DNA from: Bacteroidales bacterium
GTDB lineage: Bacteria > Bacteroidota > Bacteroidia > Bacteroidales > UBA12077
NCBI GenBank assembly: GCA_016342685.1
Contig: JAEINU010000003.1
Coordinates: 434,001 to 498,000, forward strand
Direction of reading: 5' to 3'
Length of the DNA: 64,000 nucleotides
The notes below the pieces were generated by a model. That model was given only the letters and a program-made list of their open reading frames with translations. It was not told the DNA's origin and searched no databases. This document shows, piece after piece, positions 60,937 through 64,000 of the stretch. How positions within the stretch are numbered: position 1 is the stretch's first letter; the number at the start of each line of letters is the position of its first letter. Position numbers and translations under genes: made by a program.

Positions 60937-63315
60937 ATGAAAAGATTCAATTTATTCTTATCTCAACTTGTTCTTCTTGTTTTAATATCAACTAGTCTTT
61001 TAGCACAACATAAAAGAACAGATGCCAATATTGTTGGCCATGTTGTTGATACAGAGGGAGATCATGTTCCTTTCGTGACTATTGTATTAAAAAACACAAC
61101 AATTGGTGCTGCTACCGACGAAACAGGTCACTTTAATTTAATAAATATGCCAGTTGGTAATTTTACCGTTGTTGCATCGGCACTTGGTTATAAACCTGAA
61201 TATAGAGATGTTGAATTAAAAGAGGGAAATACCATAGAGTTAAAGTTTACTCTGGAGCAAGATGTATTAGGTTTGGAACAGGTTGTTGTAACAGCCGATA
61301 GAAATGATAAACACAGAACAGATGCTTCTGTAATAGTAAACACAATCACACCCAGAATATTTGATGTTGCAAATACAGCAACTATTAGCGAGGGGCTGAA
61401 TTTTTGCCCTGGATTAAGAACTGAAAATAATTGTCAGAATTGTGGTTTTACGCAAGTTCGTATGAATGGTATGGAAGGACCATATTCACAGATATTAATT
61501 AATAGTCGCCCAATTTTTAGTGGTTTGGCTGGAGTATATGGTTTAGAACTAATTCCATCGAGTATGATTGAACGTATGGAAGTTATTCGTGGGGGCGGTT
61601 CTGCCTTGTACGGTAGCAATGCCGTTGCAGGAACTATAAATTTAATCTTAAAAGATCCGATAAATAATTCCTACGAAGCTTCGGTAAGTTCAGGTTACAC
61701 TGGTGTAGGGCTTGAAAATTCAGGAAACCCTTCGTTCAATTATAATATCAACTTTAATACATCACTCGTTTCATCGGATAGTAAAACGGGTATGGCTTTA
61801 TACGGTTATAATAGAGATCAGGAGGCTTTTGATGTAAATAATGATGGTTTTTCGGAAATCACAGAAATAAATAATATTACCCTTGGTACAAGAATCTTCC
61901 ATCGAATAGGATACAGAAATAAGATTGCTGTAGATTTCTTTACAATTAATGAAAAAAGGCGTGGAGGAGATAGTTTAGAACTTCCAGAGCATCAAGCTGG
62001 AATAGCAGAATCGGTTGAACATAAGATTACTACAGGAGCTATGTCTTTCGACCAGTTTTTCCGAGAAAGCGATAAATTATCTTTATATCTGTCGGGTCAA
62101 TTGGTTGATAGAGATTCCTATTACGGTGCTCTTCAATCATTACAAGATTACGGGAAAACAAAAGGATTTACATATATTGCTGGGGCTCAGTATAGTGCCA
62201 ATTTTGAGAAGTCAAGTTTAATTGGAGGTATAGAGTATAAGAATGAAACTTTGGATGATCAGAAATTAGGTTACCCTGATTTAAATAATGCTCAGATAAT
62301 CAATGATACGCTGATTGTTCCTCAGGTAGGAAATAGAATTGTAGCCGATCAAGTATCAACAATATATGGAGCTTTTGCTCAATTTGAACGAACGTTTAAT
62401 AAATTAAATATTTCTGTTGGCGCACGTTTAGATCGTTACGAAATTGAAGACAAAGTCCAGAATACAAAAAAATCAGGAAATGTATTAAGCCCTAGATTAA
62501 CACTGAAATATGATATTCTTAAATCATTACAAGCTCGGGTTAGTTACTCGCAGGGTTATCGTTCTCCTCAAATTTTTGATGAAGATCTGCATATCGAAAC
62601 ATCTGGTTCTAGGAAGGTTTTGCATAAAAACGATCCTAATTTAAAGCAAGAATCTAGTCAAAGTTATATGGCATCGTTAGATTTTAATAAGAAAGTGGGA
62701 CGTTTTAACACAGGATTACTTGTCGAAGGTTTTTATACAAAATTAGATGACGCTTTTGCGGGAGTTCCTGCGCCACATCCTACCGAAGAAGGTGTTGTTG
62801 TATACACTAGAACAAATGCTGAAAGTGGAGCAACAGTGCGTGGTGTTAATTTGGAACTCAATTTGATTCCTGCAGGAACTGATTTTACTTTTACCGGGGG
62901 ATTTACAATTCAGAAGAGTGAATTTGAAGATTCACAAGAAGAGTTTAACGAAAAATCCTTTTACAGAACACCGAATAAATATGGATATGCAACAATTGAT
63001 TGGGATTTTATAAAGGGATTTTGTTTTTCTGCTACAGGGAATTATACAGGAAGTATGTTGGTTCCATTTTATGGAGTTGAATTAACTAAACCTGAACTGC
63101 GAGAGTCAGATTCTTTTATGGATATAGGTGCAAAATTGAGTTATCAGTACAAATTGAACGGTGCTAGCATGCAGTTATTTGTTGGAATGAAAAATATATT
63201 TAATTCATATCAAAACGATTTTGATTCAGGAATTAATCGCGATCCTGGTTATTTATATGGACCTTCATTACCAAGAACAATATATTTTGGTATTAAAATA
63301 GGTAATTTATTATAA
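60937..63315 (+). CDS. TonB-dependent receptor with CxxC plug motif
   Basis: A 792-residue outer-membrane receptor: signal peptide ending LLAQ, CarboxypepD_reg-like domain (about residues 28-115, NIVGHVVDTEGDHVPFVTIVL), plug and barrel. The plug carries CQNCGFTQVRMNGMEGPYS, a Cys-rich version seen in a receptor group associated with metals (often copper or other heavy metals). EVIRGGGSALYGSNAVAG is the usual plug end. A terminal Leu-rich strand (YFGIKIGNLL) closes the barrel. It is paired with the upstream His-rich protein. The metal is unproven. Confidence 0.9.
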   Translation: MKRFNLFLSQLVLLVLISTSLLAQHKRTDANIVGHVVDTEGDHVPFVTIVLKNTTIGAATDETGHFNLINMPVGNFTVVASALGYKPEYRDVELKEGNTIELKFTLEQDVLGLEQVVVTADRNDKHRTDASVIVNTITPRIFDVANTATISEGLNFCPGLRTENNCQNCGFTQVRMNGMEGPYSQILINSRPIFSGLAGVYGLELIPSSMIERMEVIRGGGSALYGSNAVAGTINLILKDPINNSYEASVSSGYTGVGLENSGNPSFNYNINFNTSLVSSDSKTGMALYGYNRDQEAFDVNNDGFSEITEINNITLGTRIFHRIGYRNKIAVDFFTINEKRRGGDSLELPEHQAGIAESVEHKITTGAMSFDQFFRESDKLSLYLSGQLVDRDSYYGALQSLQDYGKTKGFTYIAGAQYSANFEKSSLIGGIEYKNETLDDQKLGYPDLNNAQIINDTLIVPQVGNRIVADQVSTIYGAFAQFERTFNKLNISVGARLDRYEIEDKVQNTKKSGNVLSPRLTLKYDILKSLQARVSYSQGYRSPQIFDEDLHIETSGSRKVLHKNDPNLKQESSQSYMASLDFNKKVGRFNTGLLVEGFYTKLDDAFAGVPAPHPTEEGVVVYTRTNAESGATVRGVNLELNLIPAGTDFTFTGGFTIQKSEFEDSQEEFNEKSFYRTPNKYGYATIDWDFIKGFCFSATGNYTGSMLVPFYGVELTKPELRESDSFMDIGAKLSYQYKLNGASMQLFVGMKNIFNSYQNDFDSGINRDPGYLYGPSLPRTIYFGIKIGNLL

Positions 63316-63333
63316 TTTGGTTAGGTTTTTATT

Positions 63334-63376
63334 AAAAGCGGAAAGGCAATGTTTTGAGGTCTTTTCGCTTTTTTAG
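63334..63376 (+). terminator. Terminator after the TonB receptor
   Basis: AAAAGCG-GAAAG pairs with CTTTTCGCTTTT with a mismatch and a long loop, followed by TTTT. It also lies just past the 3' end of the convergent hydrolase gene. Confidence 0.6.
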
Positions 63377-63386
63377 TAGTATTTAA

Positions 63387-64000
63387 TTAAAATTCCCACC
63401 ATTCAATTTTAGTGTTAATAAGTTGATCGTAAATAACTTTAATGTTTACAGGAAATTGACTTTCATATCCATTTAAGCCATAATCATTAACATCACATTT
63501 TTCAATGATCTGCTCAAGATTCATCCCTTCATTTTTTAATCTTTCAATTTTTTTTGCAAGATTTTTAAAATAATCCGATTGTTCTTTTAGTAGAATCTTC
63601 TCTCCAATTTCTCCATGCCCTGGAATTACAGTATAAATATTTTCTTTGTAAAGATCATCTAAAATTGTTACCCAATTATAAATGTCTACTCCATGTTCGT
63701 CAATTGTGTATGGAAACATATTGTTAAAAACTAGATCTCCAATATGTATTACATTATGATAAGAGAATTTCACAATAATATTATCGAAGGTATGTCCAGG
63801 ACCAGGATATTCAAGAATAATACGTTCATCACCAAGTTTTAACCTAAAGAAATCTGTAAAAGTAATATCTGGTTTTCTGAATTCTATTTTTTTAATGTCT
63901 TCGAAGTAATCAACGTTGGTATTGTATTCGTTGATTAATGTATTATAAGCTTCGCTGTCTTTATTTTTTATTGAGTCAAGCTGAATACGAAGATTTTCTA
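63387..64000 (-). CDS. Metallo-beta-lactamase-fold hydrolase (C-terminal part, 5' end beyond the window)
   Basis: The reverse frame is open from the stop at 63387 to the window edge, at least 204 residues. An internal GTG at 63773 is only an apparent start, because the frame continues upstream through EYPGPGHTFDNIIVKF. Metal-ligand motifs visible are GPGHT, HIGDLVFNN (Asp) and VIPGHGEIG (His). The N-terminal HxHxDH motif would lie outside the window. These enzymes hydrolyse thioesters, lactams or phosphodiesters. The substrate is not clear; it may be a beta-lactamase-like periplasmic protein. Confidence 0.82.
   Translation of the reverse strand, partial: ENLRIQLDSIKNKDSEAYNTLINEYNTNVDYFEDIKKIEFRKPDITFTDFFRLKLGDERIILEYPGPGHTFDNIIVKFSYHNVIHIGDLVFNNMFPYTIDEHGVDIYNWVTILDDLYKENIYTVIPGHGEIGEKILLKEQSDYFKNLAKKIERLKNEGMNLEQIIEKCDVNDYGLNGYESQFPVNIKVIYDQLINTKIEWWEF

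Noticed and set aside
63387-63773. Complete 128-residue protein starting at a GTG
   Set aside because: The frame stays open to the window edge and contains metallo-hydrolase motifs upstream, so this is an internal codon of a longer gene.
1-64000. tRNA, rRNA, CRISPR array, insertion sequence or prophage
   Set aside because: No cloverleaf, rRNA segment, regularly spaced direct repeats, transposase or phage structural gene was recognised by eye.

Overview
The window is AT-rich DNA from a Bacteroidota bacterium. Direct signs are type IX secretion substrates and a PorP/SprF-like protein, two TonB-dependent receptors, the futalosine menaquinone pathway, and many -7 boxes of the form TAnnTTTG, several with an upstream TTG 20-22 bp away. 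A tungsten-type aldehyde:ferredoxin oxidoreductase, two superoxide dismutases and a rubrerythrin suggest an aerotolerant anaerobe. A marine Marinilabiliales/Marinifilaceae-like host would fit, but that placement is inference.

Layout. 1-7.4 kb: quinone-oxidoreductase fragment, FadL-like porin, acyl-CoA dehydrogenase and two amino-acid semialdehyde dehydrogenases (ALDH7-like and PruA). 7.5-21.6 kb: ppnP, then a molybdenum/tungsten cofactor region with a ModE-like regulator, TiaS-like protein, S-component-like membrane protein, lipoprotein, TonB receptor, HD protein, moeA, a short moaA, moaC, MOSC, MOSC-MogA fusion, HD protein and mobA. This series is interrupted at 16.25-18.57 kb by a minus-strand accessory block: a two-unit OB-like protein and a tight three-gene operon of HEPN-like protein, unknown small protein and SecB-like chaperone. 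21.6-30.5 kb: housekeeping (yidD, OsmC, fabD, folE, PTPS/queD, mqnB-mqnD, hldD, DUF1858, MATE). 30.6-39.8 kb: a tandemly duplicated oxidative-stress locus with sodA, lipoprotein/barrel pair 1, a hybrid sod pseudogene, lipoprotein/barrel pair 2 and sodB, then rubrerythrin and nitroreductase. 39.8-52.7 kb: two giant divergent T9SS cargo proteins (1828 and 2033 aa) and a PorP/SprF protein. 52.9-59.9 kb: OmpH-like, glycosyltransferase, DivIC, a ThiS/ThiF/DUF364 operon divergent from the tungsten enzyme, and a secreted isochorismatase-like protein. 60.4-64 kb: His-rich small protein, CxxC-plug TonB receptor and a partial metallo-hydrolase.

Most notable signals. (1) The HEPN / unknown / SecB-like operon resembles a toxin-antitoxin-chaperone module, and its middle protein ends in GENNYALAA, which looks like a genomically encoded tmRNA (SsrA) degradation tag. 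(2) A dispersed hairpin repeat occurs as inverted pairs at five intergenic sites; its stem varies with compensating changes while the loop is conserved, and one copy supplies the last codons of a gene. (3) The sod locus records an unequal crossover: the middle copy is sodB-like at its 5' end, sodA-like at its 3' end, and carries three in-frame stops. (4) The MoaA homologue lacks roughly 50 internal residues but keeps both cysteine clusters and the terminal GG.
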